A stretch of 64,000 nucleotides of DNA, from NCBI RefSeq assembly GCF_014192915.1, contig NZ_JACHYN010000020.1, positions 1 through 64,000 of the forward strand, read 5' to 3'. Shown here in pieces: positions 26,674 to 37,276 of the stretch; the stretch's first letter is position 1, and every line of letters begins with the position of its first letter. The translations under genes were made by a program, and so were the position numbers. Below the pieces are notes generated by a model, which saw only the letters and a program-made list of their open reading frames with translations, ran no database searches and was not told the origin of the DNA. The DNA comes from Azospirillum sp. OGB3. GTDB lineage: Bacteria > Pseudomonadota > Alphaproteobacteria > Azospirillales > Azospirillaceae.

Positions 26674-29600
26674 CGACGACCCCCCGCGGGCGTGAAAGGT
26701 TGAAAACTGGCGAATGGGCGCTTCCAATTCCGTCACCGGGCCGGAGCGCCTGTAATCAGGCCGGAAGGAAATAGGCCTTTCGATTGCTACGCTATGCACT
26801 GTGTGAGCGTCAAGGATACCCAGGAGCATGTCGTTGATTGTCGCAGGGGCGAGTTCCGGTGGCAGAAGATGGCCGCCGCCGTCCTGCCGTATCCGCTCGC
26901 CGATCGCCCCCAGATCGAAGGCCGCGACCTCCAGCCCGGCCCGCCAGGCGGTGGACAGCGCGTAGCACCAGGTCTCCGGCGAGATGGAGGGCAGGAAGGC
27001 GAGATGGGCCTGTTGCGCCCGCACCAGGGCGATCGCCTCCTCCTCGGCGAAGCGGCCGGTCACGACGATGCGCCCGGTCTCGAAGAGCGGCGGGTCCTCC
27101 TCGCTGAAGCCGACGACCACGAACTCCAGCGGCAGGTCGCGGGCCGCGGCGTCCCGCGCGCAGGCGAGCAGGACCTCGTAGCCCTTCTGGATGCCGACGG
27201 CACCGATGGTGCAAACGCGCCAGCGTCCCCCCGGCGTGCGGGTCGGACGGACTTGGCGGGGAGGTTCCACCGCCTCCCAGGGGCGCACGTCGATGGCGCG
27301 CGGGGCCGTGTAGCGGGCCAGGCGGGCTGCGACGTCCCGCGTCGGGGCCGTCACCCGGCGGGCCCCGGCGACCAGGGCGCGCGTGCGCCGGCGCAGAGCG
27401 GTCACCGTCAGGTCCGGGTCGGCGCGGTCGTCCGGGTCGGCGGTGCAGCGCTCGCAGGCCCTCAGATCCGGTTCGCCGCAATAGCGCCCGTTCCCGTCCA
27501 CCAGATTCACCCGCGGGCAGATCAGCCCGTAGTCGTGGACGGTGATGTCGTAGGGCACGCCGAGCCGGGACGCGAGGTCGAGGACGGCGGGATCGTGGCC
27601 GAGCGTGTGGTGGATCTCCACCGCCGCCGTCCCGGCCTGCCGCAGCGCCGCCACCAGCTCCTCGAACTCGGCGCGCGTGCGGAACACCAAGTCACGCAGA
27701 TCGGGCCGGTCCGTCACTTCGACCCGGCAACGCCGCTCGGGTGGATCGTCCGGGGACCGGGACCGCCCCCCGTCGCTCCCGTCGCCATCCTCATCCTCGG
27801 GGGGCGGCGCATCCGGGTCCTCCCCAGTCTCCGGTGTCAGGCGCAGGACGCGCCGGCCCTCCGCGCGCAACGCCGCCACGCGTTCGGCCACGAAACGGGC
27901 GACGCCGCCGCGGCCGGACAGCGTGACCAGCAGCACGGCCGGGGGGCGCGGTTCCGGCTCCTCGGCGGCCCAGCGGGCAAGATCCAGGCGCCGCCGCGCC
28001 GCCAGCAGCGGGTCGGCGGCGATGAAGTCCTGCACCAGCACGTCGTAGCCGGGGTGCCGCCGTTCCAGCAAGCGGCCGTTGCGCGCGGCCAGGATGGTCT
28101 TCTGTCGGCCGAAGGAGCGTCCGCCGACATGGGCCACGAAGACGTCGGCCGCGCCCTGGTGGCGCCAGCCCAGTCCCCGGGCGCGCAGGCAGAAGTCGTT
28201 CTCCTCGCCGTAGCCGCGGCCGAACAAATGCTCATCGAAGGGGCCGGTCTCCTCCAGGCAGTCGCGGCGGATGTACATGCAGAAGCCGACCGCTGTCGGC
28301 AGCTCGACCCGCAGGCCGGTGTTCACCGCACGGGCTTGGCGGTCGAGCCGCGCCGTTGCGGCGGGGGAGGGGGGAGGGGGGCGGTCCGTCCCGGAAGGGT
28401 AGCTGAGAATGGTGGCGTCGTTGGACAGGGGCGTCACCGTGCCGGTGTCATGTGACTCGTTGGCGGCGGCGCGCAGGCGGGCCAGCCAGTCCCCGGCGAC
28501 CAGAGTGTCGGCGTTCAGCAGGACGACGTCGCGGTCCGGGTGCAGGCGAAGGCCCCGGTTGACCGTGGCTGGAAAGCCGAGGTTGCGGTCGTTGCGCAGC
28601 AGGGTGATCCGTCCCTCTCCGGCAAGCGCCGCGAGGTCGCGGACGAGATCCGGCTCCGGGCTGGCGTCGTCGATGACGATGACCTCGTGCGGTGTCCCGT
28701 CCTGCCTCGCTGCCGCGAAGACCGAGCGCAGGCAGGCCAGAGTTTCCTCCCGGCCGCGGTAGACCGGGACGACGACGTCGACCATGGGGGAGACGGGCCT
28801 TCGTCCTGCCGGTCTGGCCGGGATTGGTCCGACCGGCGATGGCCGGAAGGGCAGGCGACCGGGACCTGGCCAGGGCAGAGGGCTGCCGGCGAGCGGAACC
28901 TCCCCCGGTCCGGCGGCGACGTGCAGCGGGCCGGGCGCGAGGCCGCTGCGGTCCAGGTCGAGCGCGAAGGCATAGTCGCCGTCCTCGATTCCGAAGGCCT
29001 GGGCGGCCTCCATCGGCCGGTCGGTGGCCAGCGTGACGGAGCGGCCGGCAGAGTCGCTGACCCGCACCGCCACCCGCTGTGGCGGGTCCCCCGGGCACCA
29101 GGCCCAGCCGGACAGGCGCGTGGTGCCGTCCGGCCCATCCTCAAGCACGGCGCTGCCTTCGACGGCGGCGTGGCGGCACGGTTGCAGCGCCGCGCCGAGA
29201 AGGGGCTGGCCGTCCAGCGTGACGGACAGGGGCTCGCCTTCGGCCTCCGGCCCCAGAAGCAGGGCGAAGCGGACGAGGCCGGACGCCGGATCGGGCTGGC
29301 CGTGGCGTTGCAGGAAGGACGGACCGTCGAGGACCAGGAGCGGCCCCCGGCCGGACTCGACGCGCAGAACGCTGTCCGCCCGCGTCCGGTCTGGGTGCAG
29401 AGCGCCGACGATTCGCAGACCGACGTCGGCCGCCGCCCAGCCCGCGGCGTCGCCGGAGCGCGCGGCATGGTCGGCGAGGTCGGCGAGCAGCGGGGCGACG
29501 CTCACCGGAAAACGGTGCAGCAGCCGCCCGACGAGCGGGAGGAAGCGGTCCATGGCGCCAAGCCGGGCCAGGGCCTGACCGAGCACGATCGATGCGGTCG

Positions 29601-29922
29601 GGGTGGCGGCCCGCTCGGCCACCGCCTCCAGCAGGGGTGGGACGTCGCCGGGGCGGTCCGCCGCGATCAGCAGAGCGGCGAAGAAGGCCTTGAGCGCGAT
29701 GTCGTTGGGCGCAAAGCGCGCGCTGCGTTCGGCCCAGCGCAAGGCTTCGCGGAGGTCGCCGCGGGCGACGGCGCAGCGGGCCAACCCGGTGGCGCCGTGG
29801 ATGTGGCTGCGGTCGTCGCGCAGCAGGACGCAGGCTTCCCGCTCAGCCTCGGCCCAGCGGCCGTCGGCGATGGCGCGTTCCAGGGGGCCTGGATCGGGCT
29901 TCGGCGTCTTCGGGGGGCTCAT
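25777..29922 (-). CDS. Giant multidomain glycosyltransferase frame (TPR, GWAW, GT2, GT4, C-terminal beta domain)
   Basis: 1381 codons without a stop. In order: a TPR-like helical region (1-150), a GWAW module near 255-345 (LSGWAWCPGDPPQ), a GT2 domain at about 385-640 (VDVVVPVYRGREETLACLR, EVIVIDDASPEP, VVLLNADTLV), an acidic low-complexity linker near 705-725, a GT4 domain to about 1040 (CTIGAVGIQKGYEVLLAC, then EEDPPLF), a linker of about 45 residues, and a beta-rich C-terminal region from residue 1084. The linker DNA is poorer in GC at third positions and contains a promoter-like sequence, so the frame may be two genes joined by loss of a stop. The GT part should act in glycan assembly in the cytoplasm. 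Confidence 0.75.
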   Translation of the reverse strand: MSPPKTPKPDPGPLERAIADGRWAEAEREACVLLRDDRSHIHGATGLARCAVARGDLREALRWAERSARFAPNDIALKAFFAALLIAADRPGDVPPLLEAVAERAATPTASIVLGQALARLGAMDRFLPLVGRLLHRFPVSVAPLLADLADHAARSGDAAGWAAADVGLRIVGALHPDRTRADSVLRVESGRGPLLVLDGPSFLQRHGQPDPASGLVRFALLLGPEAEGEPLSVTLDGQPLLGAALQPCRHAAVEGSAVLEDGPDGTTRLSGWAWCPGDPPQRVAVRVSDSAGRSVTLATDRPMEAAQAFGIEDGDYAFALDLDRSGLAPGPLHVAAGPGEVPLAGSPLPWPGPGRLPFRPSPVGPIPARPAGRRPVSPMVDVVVPVYRGREETLACLRSVFAAARQDGTPHEVIVIDDASPEPDLVRDLAALAGEGRITLLRNDRNLGFPATVNRGLRLHPDRDVVLLNADTLVAGDWLARLRAAANESHDTGTVTPLSNDATILSYPSGTDRPPPPSPAATARLDRQARAVNTGLRVELPTAVGFCMYIRRDCLEETGPFDEHLFGRGYGEENDFCLRARGLGWRHQGAADVFVAHVGGRSFGRQKTILAARNGRLLERRHPGYDVLVQDFIAADPLLAARRRLDLARWAAEEPEPRPPAVLLVTLSGRGGVARFVAERVAALRAEGRRVLRLTPETGEDPDAPPPEDEDGDGSDGGRSRSPDDPPERRCRVEVTDRPDLRDLVFRTRAEFEELVAALRQAGTAAVEIHHTLGHDPAVLDLASRLGVPYDITVHDYGLICPRVNLVDGNGRYCGEPDLRACERCTADPDDRADPDLTVTALRRRTRALVAGARRVTAPTRDVAARLARYTAPRAIDVRPWEAVEPPRQVRPTRTPGGRWRVCTIGAVGIQKGYEVLLACARDAAARDLPLEFVVVGFSEEDPPLFETGRIVVTGRFAEEEAIALVRAQQAHLAFLPSISPETWCYALSTAWRAGLEVAAFDLGAIGERIRQDGGGHLLPPELAPATINDMLLGILDAHTVHSVAIERPISFRPDYRRSGPVTELEAPIRQFSTFHARGGSSMIGSVASAEATQSSQIKATAQTLSLVPGFYSLIVTGGGAVAAPGEFPLPSVQLAVAPNGLAGAGVEMIGSVPGNWLTKPGDTIIIKVTGGPANVILSSYKHIDRTNALLSLQFARIDDVPAAAQPAVAAPAAAAPAAAPVAMPVAAPAPAVRLPRTEILAHVQRQGDLRFTDSNWAGAVGQRLWIEAFSITPVEGLSPEDIEYKGLTANGWETPWITGGGMCGSRGLGTPLIGFSIRLRGAAAERFDCVYEGAFVSGYRSPTGQNGTPCRSDAIGDPLEGILLRLVEKQGAFAQPRPF
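26784..26813 (-). promoter_or_regulatory. Promoter-like sequence inside the giant frame
   Basis: On the minus strand TTGACG (26808-26813) is followed after 18 bases by TAGCAA (26784-26789). The -35 matches sigma-70 at five of six positions; the -10 is weak. It lies about 110 bases before the internal ATG at 26673, in a stretch that looks more intergenic than coding. It would allow separate transcription of the beta-rich protein. Confidence 0.3.
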
Positions 29923-30235
29923 CCGTCTCGCCGCGTGGAAAGCTGGGCACCGGCAGAACCGAGCTTCATCATGACGTCAGGCCCTGGCCCGTGAATGGAA
30001 TGGCGAGGATGGCCGGATGCCCTGCCGGGGCCGCGTCCGCCCAGCGCCGACGGCGCTGACGAAGCGCCCGGGCGGGTATTGCTGAAAGCGGTGCCTTGGC
30101 GGCTCGGCGTGTCTCTTGGGAGGCTTCATGATGCAAGCTACCCAAGAAAAAGGCACGGCACAAAAACGGCATAAAAATGGACCTGCCGATCGCTCGGCAG
30201 GTCCATTGGGGGCTTGCAGGGGCCCTTTACTCTTA
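29923..30235. other. Intergenic region with two hairpins
   Basis: It contains the terminator of the small RTX gene (30177-30206). It also holds a second inverted repeat CTTGGG / CCCAAG (30115-30120 with 30141-30146), with inner GCTT/AAGC pairing, followed on the plus strand by As. The rest should contain the promoter of the large glycosyltransferase. No gene is seen. Confidence 0.5.
30177..30206 (-). terminator. Rho-independent terminator of the small RTX gene
   Basis: A perfect 13-bp stem, ATGGACCTGCCGA (30177-30189) with its complement (30194-30206), has a 4-base loop. On the minus strand it is followed by TTTTTA. It begins 30 bases after the stop of the small RTX gene. Confidence 0.9.
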
Positions 30236-31255
30236 TCAGACGGCGAAGTTGCTGGCGGTCAGGTTGCTGACGCCGGCAACCGTGATCTGCGTGCCATCCG
30301 ACAGAGAGATGATCGAGCTGCCGCCCGTCACCGTGACCTTCGCCGCAACCTGCGCCGCGGACAGGCCGTAGCCCTGGACCGCGATAAGGTCGGTGCCGGC
30401 CTTGAAGTCGCCGATGACGTGCTTGCCGCCGCCGAACACGGTGCTGAACACGAAGACGTCGTTGCCCTCGCCACCGAACAGCGTGTCGTTGCCGACGCCG
30501 CCGATCAGGGTGTCGTTGCCGGCGAAGCCGCCCAGAACCGCGTTGCCGGTCTTGGAGGTGCTGCCGATCAGCAAGTCGTTGCCGCCGCCGCCGGCGATCG
30601 TGGTGTTGCCCGAGCCGCCGAACAGGGTGTTGTTGCCGGCCGCCGACGCGATGGTCGAGTTGCCCGCGCCGCCGATGACCAGGTTGGAGCCGCCGACCAC
30701 GTTGATCACGGCGTTGCCCGTGCCGGCGCCGATGGTGGCGTTGCCGCCGCCCGCGATGACGGTGTCGTTGCCGGCCGCGAAGACCTGGTTGTTGCCGCCG
30801 ACGAGACCGATGAGGTTGTTGCCTTCACCGGCGGTCAGCACGTTGTTGCCGGCCGCGGCCACGACGGTGTCGGCGCCCGAGCCGCCGAGGATGGTGGCCG
30901 AGCCGCCGGCGACCGTCGAGGTGCCCAGAAGCTGGCCGCCGGCGCCGCCGACGATGGTCTGGTTGGTGCCCGTGCCGGCCTGGAGGATCGTGCCGGCCTT
31001 GTCGTTGGCAACCAGCAGCTGGTTGTTGCCGGCGCCGCCGATCAGGGTCACCGGAGCGGTGTTGTCGGAGGCGATGACCGCGCCGCCCGAAACGGTCGAC
31101 AGCGCGTAGACGCCGCCAACGGTGGCGTTGACGATCGCGTTGCCGTTCAGCTTGGTGGAATCGACCAGGCTCGTGTTCTTCAGAATGGCGCCCGCCAGCG
31201 TGGACGGGGCGGTGGCATTGGTGATACCACCAGTGACCGTGGTGACCGTAGACAT
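30236..31255 (-). CDS. Small RTX-type calcium-binding secreted protein
   Basis: 339 aa from the ATG at 31255, preceded by GCGGGGGGTC. The N-terminal 60 residues are Thr/Val rich. Residues about 80-220 carry many degenerate glycine/asparagine repeats (GGSGADTVVAAAGNNVL, GGGNATIGAGTGNAVI). Canonical RTX repeats come late (GGGGNDLLIG, GGVGNDTLFGGEGNDVFVF). The typical type I end follows: HVIGDFKAGTDLIAVQGYG, then a short beta segment finishing LTASNFAV. It probably leaves the cell through the type I exporter at 11-15 kb and forms a calcium-stabilised beta-roll at the surface. No catalytic domain is visible, so it may be structural or adhesive. Confidence 0.88.
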   Translation of the reverse strand: MSTVTTVTGGITNATAPSTLAGAILKNTSLVDSTKLNGNAIVNATVGGVYALSTVSGGAVIASDNTAPVTLIGGAGNNQLLVANDKAGTILQAGTGTNQTIVGGAGGQLLGTSTVAGGSATILGGSGADTVVAAAGNNVLTAGEGNNLIGLVGGNNQVFAAGNDTVIAGGGNATIGAGTGNAVINVVGGSNLVIGGAGNSTIASAAGNNTLFGGSGNTTIAGGGGNDLLIGSTSKTGNAVLGGFAGNDTLIGGVGNDTLFGGEGNDVFVFSTVFGGGKHVIGDFKAGTDLIAVQGYGLSAAQVAAKVTVTGGSSIISLSDGTQITVAGVSNLTASNFAV

Positions 31256-31771
31256 AGTAAGGACCCCCCGCAAAAGCGAATAAAACTTATGCCTAAGGGT
31301 CGGATACCATTGGTAATCCCTTTTTGCAAGTGCGGAATGGAACTTGTCATCGGACTGACCACCATCAGGTTACCTATGTCACAGGGCGGTGCTCCCAGAC
31401 GATAATGTTGCATTTCTAAAATATGCATATGGAGCTGCGTGAAGCTCTATGTTGCGTAGGGTTTCGCACCGTCGACGCAGAATCTCCATGTCGAAGTTGA
31501 AGTGTTGGGTTCCGTTGGCGGCAAATGGTCCTTCCCTCCAATGGTCGTCGTACTCCCGCGCGTTTCGCGGATCGGTGATTCGCGTCGCTCCGCCTGTTGA
31601 TCAGGCAATCGATTGGGGCACTCCCCTTGGACCGTTCCCTGGCCGGTCCGGTCTGCTGCGGCCATTCCGGTCAGGTTGACAGCCCTTCCCCCCCCGCCTA
31701 GTTCCGGAGCACGCCGCCGGGAGGCCCGGCCGGCGTTGTCCGGATGACACGGGATTAAGGAAGTGCCCAGC
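31256..31771. other. Divergent intergenic region between the small RTX gene and galE
   Basis: About 500 bases with AT-rich patches at 31275-31330 and 31405-31450 that probably carry the RTX promoter. A near-palindrome around ACCATTGGT lies at about 31306-31314. A leftward frame at 31447-31773 has no recognisable protein and is rejected. No RNA gene is seen. Confidence 0.4.
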
Positions 31772-32773
31772 ATGCTCGACCAACCGGCGGCTCCGCGCCG
31801 CGTCCTGGTGACCGGAGGGGCCGGCTACATCGGCAGCCACGTCCTCCATGCCCTGACCGACGCCGGGATTCCCGCGGTGACCATCGACAACCTGTCGACC
31901 GGCCGCCGCGCCGCCGTGCCGGAGGCGGTGCCCCTGGTGGAAGGGGATATCGGGTCGGCCGATCTGCTGGAGCGGGTGATCCGCGCCCATGGCGTGGATG
32001 CGGTGATGCACTTCGCCGGGTCCATCGTCGTGCCGGAATCGGTGGAAAAGCCGCTCGCCTACTACCGCAACAACACGGTCAACAGCCTGACCCTGCTCGA
32101 CACCTGCGCGCGGTTCGGGATCGACAAGGTGGTCTTTTCCTCCACCGCGGCCGTCTACGGCGCCACCGACCGCGTGCCGATCGACGAGGAGACGCCGACC
32201 GCCCCGATCAACCCCTACGGCGCCTCCAAGCTGATGACGGAGCGGATGCTGCGCGACGCCGAGCCCGCCCACGGCCTGCGCAGCGTCATCCTGCGCTATT
32301 TCAACGTGGCCGGCGCCGACCCGGCGGGCCGCACCGGCCAGGCGACGCCGACCGCGACCCACCTGATCAAAGTCGCCTGCCAGGCGCTGCTCGGCCGCCG
32401 GCCGGCCCTGTCGATCTTCGGCACCGACTACCCGACTCCGGATGGCACCTGCATCCGCGACTACATCCACGTCAGCGACCTGGCCGAGGCGCACGTCTTG
32501 GCGCTGCTCCACCTGCGCCGCGGCGGTGAGAGCCTGACCCTGAACTGCGGTTACGGGCGCGGCGCCTCCGTCCTGGAGGTCGTGCGCACGCTGGAGTCGG
32601 TCAGCGGCGAGACGGTTCCCGCCACCTTCGCCGACCGGCGCCCCGGCGACCCGCCCCAGCTTGTCGCCGGGGCCGACCGGATTCGCCAGCGGCTCGGCTG
32701 GGTCCCGAAGCACGACCGGCTGGACGAGATCGTCCGCAACGCGCTCGCCTGGGAGCGGTCGCTGCCGGGCTGA
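31772..32773 (+). CDS. galE: UDP-glucose 4-epimerase
   Basis: 333 aa. It interconverts UDP-glucose and UDP-galactose (or the N-acetyl forms) with bound NAD. GGAGYIGSHVLHAL is at the N-terminus, then HFAGSIVVPESV, FSSTAAVYG with the catalytic Ser, YGASKLMTERML with Tyr and Lys, RYFNVAGADP, and DYIHVSDLAEAH. The ATG at 31772 is 10 bases after AAGGAAG; the GTG nine bases earlier is too close to that site. It converges on the UDP-sugar dehydrogenase gene, with 6 bases between the stops. It supplies galactose-type donors for the glycosyltransferases. Confidence 0.93.
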   Translation: MLDQPAAPRRVLVTGGAGYIGSHVLHALTDAGIPAVTIDNLSTGRRAAVPEAVPLVEGDIGSADLLERVIRAHGVDAVMHFAGSIVVPESVEKPLAYYRNNTVNSLTLLDTCARFGIDKVVFSSTAAVYGATDRVPIDEETPTAPINPYGASKLMTERMLRDAEPAHGLRSVILRYFNVAGADPAGRTGQATPTATHLIKVACQALLGRRPALSIFGTDYPTPDGTCIRDYIHVSDLAEAHVLALLHLRRGGESLTLNCGYGRGASVLEVVRTLESVSGETVPATFADRRPGDPPQLVAGADRIRQRLGWVPKHDRLDEIVRNALAWERSLPG

Positions 32774-32779
32774 GCAGCC

Positions 32780-34084
<1,305 letters not shown>

Positions 34085-34282
34085 GGTGACAAGGGTTCCT
34101 GATCGAGCGAGCGGTGCAAAAATGGCCGTACCGGGCCTCACGGCACCGGACGTCCGCCGCTTTACCGCTCCGGGATTTCACTCGCAAGCTTTCGGCGCTC
34201 AAACCAAAGCCGCAGCTCTCAATCAATCATGCCCTTTGCTCTGCTCGTATAACCAGACGCACCGTGTGGAGCAGCCAGCCGC

Positions 34283-37114
34283 TCATTCGTCGGAAACGGA
34301 AGGCGTTGCGGTTCCAAGGCGCAGGGTTTCGTGGCGCGGCCAAGCGCGGTCCGGCGCGTCAATGCCGGGGAACATCAAGCCGCGGACCACTTCGCGGGCG
34401 AAGGACGTCCGGAAGCGAGGCTGCGGCTCCGCCGGACTTCCGTTGGGGGTTTCGCAGACGATCCGCGCCAAGCGTGCCCGGCGCAGCAAATCGTCCAGGC
34501 CCAGCGGCATGGCATAATAGGCATGATGGGGATCGAAGCCCCCCAGCAGGTGCAAATCGACCCGGCGGGCGCACAGAGCGCGGATGTTCCCCGAAGCGGG
34601 GTCGCAATCGACGATCACCGGGGACGAGGCCAAGCCGGAGTCCTGCGGCAGGCGGCGGAGCATGCGCTCCACCAAGCCTGGGTCGGGCTCAGCCCCGCTG
34701 GCCAACACAAGAACCCGCTCCGCACCGGCCAGCAACAGCCCTTCGTTCCCGGCGCGATTTTCATGGGGCAGGCAACCATCGGCGTTGCAGGCCGCGGCTA
34801 CGTCGGCGATCGCCCGAGCGGCGGGGCCGATCCGATCGAAGACGTCGACGGAAATGATTTCCATTCGGCGGCGGTTGAAGGTTTGGCGCTCCAGCGCGGC
34901 CAGAGTGGCTGCGGCCAACGCGCCGGCTGCGTCCACGACGATGATCGACACCGCCGGCGGAGTTTGAGGCGCGCGCAGCCGCTTGGCCACAAGTCCCCGG
35001 ACCCCGCCGGTGGCGACCTGCATCGCGGCCAGGAACGGCCCATGCTGGCGTTGGAGATAGGCCTCGGTATCCGTCATTGCGTGCATGAAACGCTGGGCCA
35101 ACGTCAGTGCCCGCTGCGCATCGAACGGCAAAACGGTCCCCTCGGCAAGCAGACGACGGAGAACGTACGACGCTTCCGGTCCCACCAGCGGATGGTCGCA
35201 GAGGCGCGTCAGCATGTCCGCAGCCTCGGTGCGTTCGGCCGCCGTCCCCTCAGCCAAAAGCTTCGCCAGAGTCAGGCGGTAGGGTGGAAACTGATCATCG
35301 AACGCCACCGCCATGCGGGCGTGCGGCAGATCGTCGTCGATCTTTGCGACATAATGGGCGAGAGAGGCGAAAATCAGGGATTTCAGTCGCTCGACAGGAA
35401 CCGCTGCGCCACCCGCCGCATCTGTGAGCAAGTCAAGATAGACGCGGTAATTGAAGGCCTTGCCGGCGAAGTCGTAGGGCAGGACGTCGTCATCGCAGGT
35501 CAGGTCCCATGCCGCATGCCCGGCTGCGACGGTTGATCGTGCCCATTCCGTTGCCTGCGCCACAGCGGCGGTGCTACCGTAATGGATGGCTGACCGGATG
35601 GCGTTGAAGCGCAGCGCCAGTGCCCGCGGGAAACGGCTCATTCCCTTACGGTAGGTGGCCAATGTTTCCTCGATGAGAAGATCACCGCCGGCTTGACGCA
35701 ACAGGCGGCTGCCCGCTTCGAGCAGCATCTCGCGACAGATTTCATTGACGCTCTGACTGGTTTCTCCCTGTTCCGCCCAACGAGCGGCGTTGACCCGCCG
35801 CAGCCGGTGAACCACTCCGGGATTGCCGTTGCCCGGCATCCACCCTTTCCAGAACATCGCCCGCTTGGCGATGGGGTCCGCAGCCGGGCGCATCCGCGAC
35901 CGTGGCCGGGCGGCCAGGAACGTCGCAAAGCGCAAATACTGCGAAGCACCGACCTGTGGATCCAGAGCCGTACGCAAGGCCGTTGCGGAAGGTGCCAGGC
36001 GCGGCGCAAGCACCGGGTAGCGCTCCATGGCGGCGGCCAGGGCGGCGGCGACACCCTCGTTCTCAAGGTCGTAGACCACCAAGGCTGGGTCATCGCCGGC
36101 GTACAGCATCAGCACGTTGTCGCGCTGGATCAGCGGCACGCAACCCAGCGCTGCCGCTTCCAGACTTCGCGTGACCAGCCCGCCGCCGCAGCGGTAATGG
36201 GAGACGGTGAACTTGCTGCGCGACAGAAGGTCGTGATACGCGGCGGTGGTCAGATGTCCGTTCACGATGGCTAGGCGAAGGCCATCCATGGACGTCAACT
36301 GACGCAGAATCTCCGCTTTTTCCGGATGATAAGGTGATACGGCGGTGCCCGTCATCAGAACGTCGATGGGGCGTTCCGTCTCCCGGTAGGCTGGCAGGGA
36401 GAACGGGACGCCATAGGATTTGGGAAAGGTGGACACCGGAGCGGAGGACAGGGGATGGGCCGCCGCATGTTCGCTGTGATCGGTGACGATGATCTCGTCG
36501 AACAGCCGGATCCAGGGCGCGACGCTCTGGATGTGAACGAAAAAATCGGAGGTTTGGCCGATCAACGGGCAGTTCAATGCCGCCAGCTGCGCTGGAAACT
36601 GGTGCCATTCGATCATCTGGCACAGGAAGAACGCGGGCAGCCGGGCGAGGTCCACATAGTCCGTCACCGCCGCGCCGAGCCGATTGGGACGGTCGCCCGC
36701 ACCGTAGCCGATGTTGACGATGTCAAACTTCTCGTCCGCGGCGGCGCCCGCCTTCAGCGTGAGGCAGGTTTCCCCCCCATCCGCCAGCATCGACAGCACG
36801 GGAATGCGCGGTCGCTCGATGAGCGACAGCAAACCGCGGGCGTGAGGCGACGTCAACGGGGCCAGTTCCCAGCGAGCGCCATCCTCGTCGCCACCGATCC
36901 AGCGCGCCACACCGCGGTAGAAGCGGATCTCGTTCCCATCGAGGGCGGACAGAACGGTCAGCGCCGCATCGGTCAAACCGATCAGACCGCGCGCCGCCGC
37001 CACCCGCCACAGATCGTTGCGTGGCGACATGGCGACGGTCGTGTAATCGCCCTTCTCAAAAGCGGCGGCCAAGCGCGCGTCATCAGCGTATTCGCCCCGA
37101 GCAATGTCCTGCAT
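34283..37114 (-). CDS. Large glycosyltransferase-family protein (CgeB-like core, C-terminal GT2 remnant)
   Basis: 943 aa from the ATG at 37114 with AGGAC nine bases upstream; an ATG at 37180 is an alternative. The middle contains a GT-B-type C-terminal half similar to the CgeB group (RPIDVLMTGTAVSPYHPEKAEI, FTVSHYRCGGGLVTRSLEAAALGCVPLI). Residues about 470-720 are helical, perhaps TPR-like. Near 745 a partial GT-A sequence appears (VSIIVVDAAGALAAATLAAL) without clear metal-binding DxD, so that half may be inactive. It is leftward, between the dehydrogenase and a methyltransferase. It probably transfers sugar to a surface polymer or protein. Confidence 0.75.
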   Translation of the reverse strand: MQDIARGEYADDARLAAAFEKGDYTTVAMSPRNDLWRVAAARGLIGLTDAALTVLSALDGNEIRFYRGVARWIGGDEDGARWELAPLTSPHARGLLSLIERPRIPVLSMLADGGETCLTLKAGAAADEKFDIVNIGYGAGDRPNRLGAAVTDYVDLARLPAFFLCQMIEWHQFPAQLAALNCPLIGQTSDFFVHIQSVAPWIRLFDEIIVTDHSEHAAAHPLSSAPVSTFPKSYGVPFSLPAYRETERPIDVLMTGTAVSPYHPEKAEILRQLTSMDGLRLAIVNGHLTTAAYHDLLSRSKFTVSHYRCGGGLVTRSLEAAALGCVPLIQRDNVLMLYAGDDPALVVYDLENEGVAAALAAAMERYPVLAPRLAPSATALRTALDPQVGASQYLRFATFLAARPRSRMRPAADPIAKRAMFWKGWMPGNGNPGVVHRLRRVNAARWAEQGETSQSVNEICREMLLEAGSRLLRQAGGDLLIEETLATYRKGMSRFPRALALRFNAIRSAIHYGSTAAVAQATEWARSTVAAGHAAWDLTCDDDVLPYDFAGKAFNYRVYLDLLTDAAGGAAVPVERLKSLIFASLAHYVAKIDDDLPHARMAVAFDDQFPPYRLTLAKLLAEGTAAERTEAADMLTRLCDHPLVGPEASYVLRRLLAEGTVLPFDAQRALTLAQRFMHAMTDTEAYLQRQHGPFLAAMQVATGGVRGLVAKRLRAPQTPPAVSIIVVDAAGALAAATLAALERQTFNRRRMEIISVDVFDRIGPAARAIADVAAACNADGCLPHENRAGNEGLLLAGAERVLVLASGAEPDPGLVERMLRRLPQDSGLASSPVIVDCDPASGNIRALCARRVDLHLLGGFDPHHAYYAMPLGLDDLLRRARLARIVCETPNGSPAEPQPRFRTSFAREVVRGLMFPGIDAPDRAWPRHETLRLGTATPSVSDE

Positions 37115-37244
37115 GACCGCTTGTCCTGAGCCGTATCCGGATAAATCCGCCCATCCCACGCGCCGATGAGCTAAATGCATGGCCCCAGATAAACAACCTT
37201 ATTCTTGGGGAACGTCATTCTTGGGAAACTTCGTCGCGGCAAAG

Positions 37245-37270
37245 CCCTGAGACCGCTCCCTGAGACCGCT
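37245..37270. repeat. 13-bp perfect tandem duplication
   Basis: CCCTGAGACCGCT occurs twice in direct succession between the large glycosyltransferase and the methyltransferase gene. Just left of it ATTCTTGGG is also duplicated (37201-37209 and 37218-37226 approximately). They look like recent slippage events in noncoding DNA. Confidence 0.7.
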
Positions 37271-37276
37271 TCCGGG

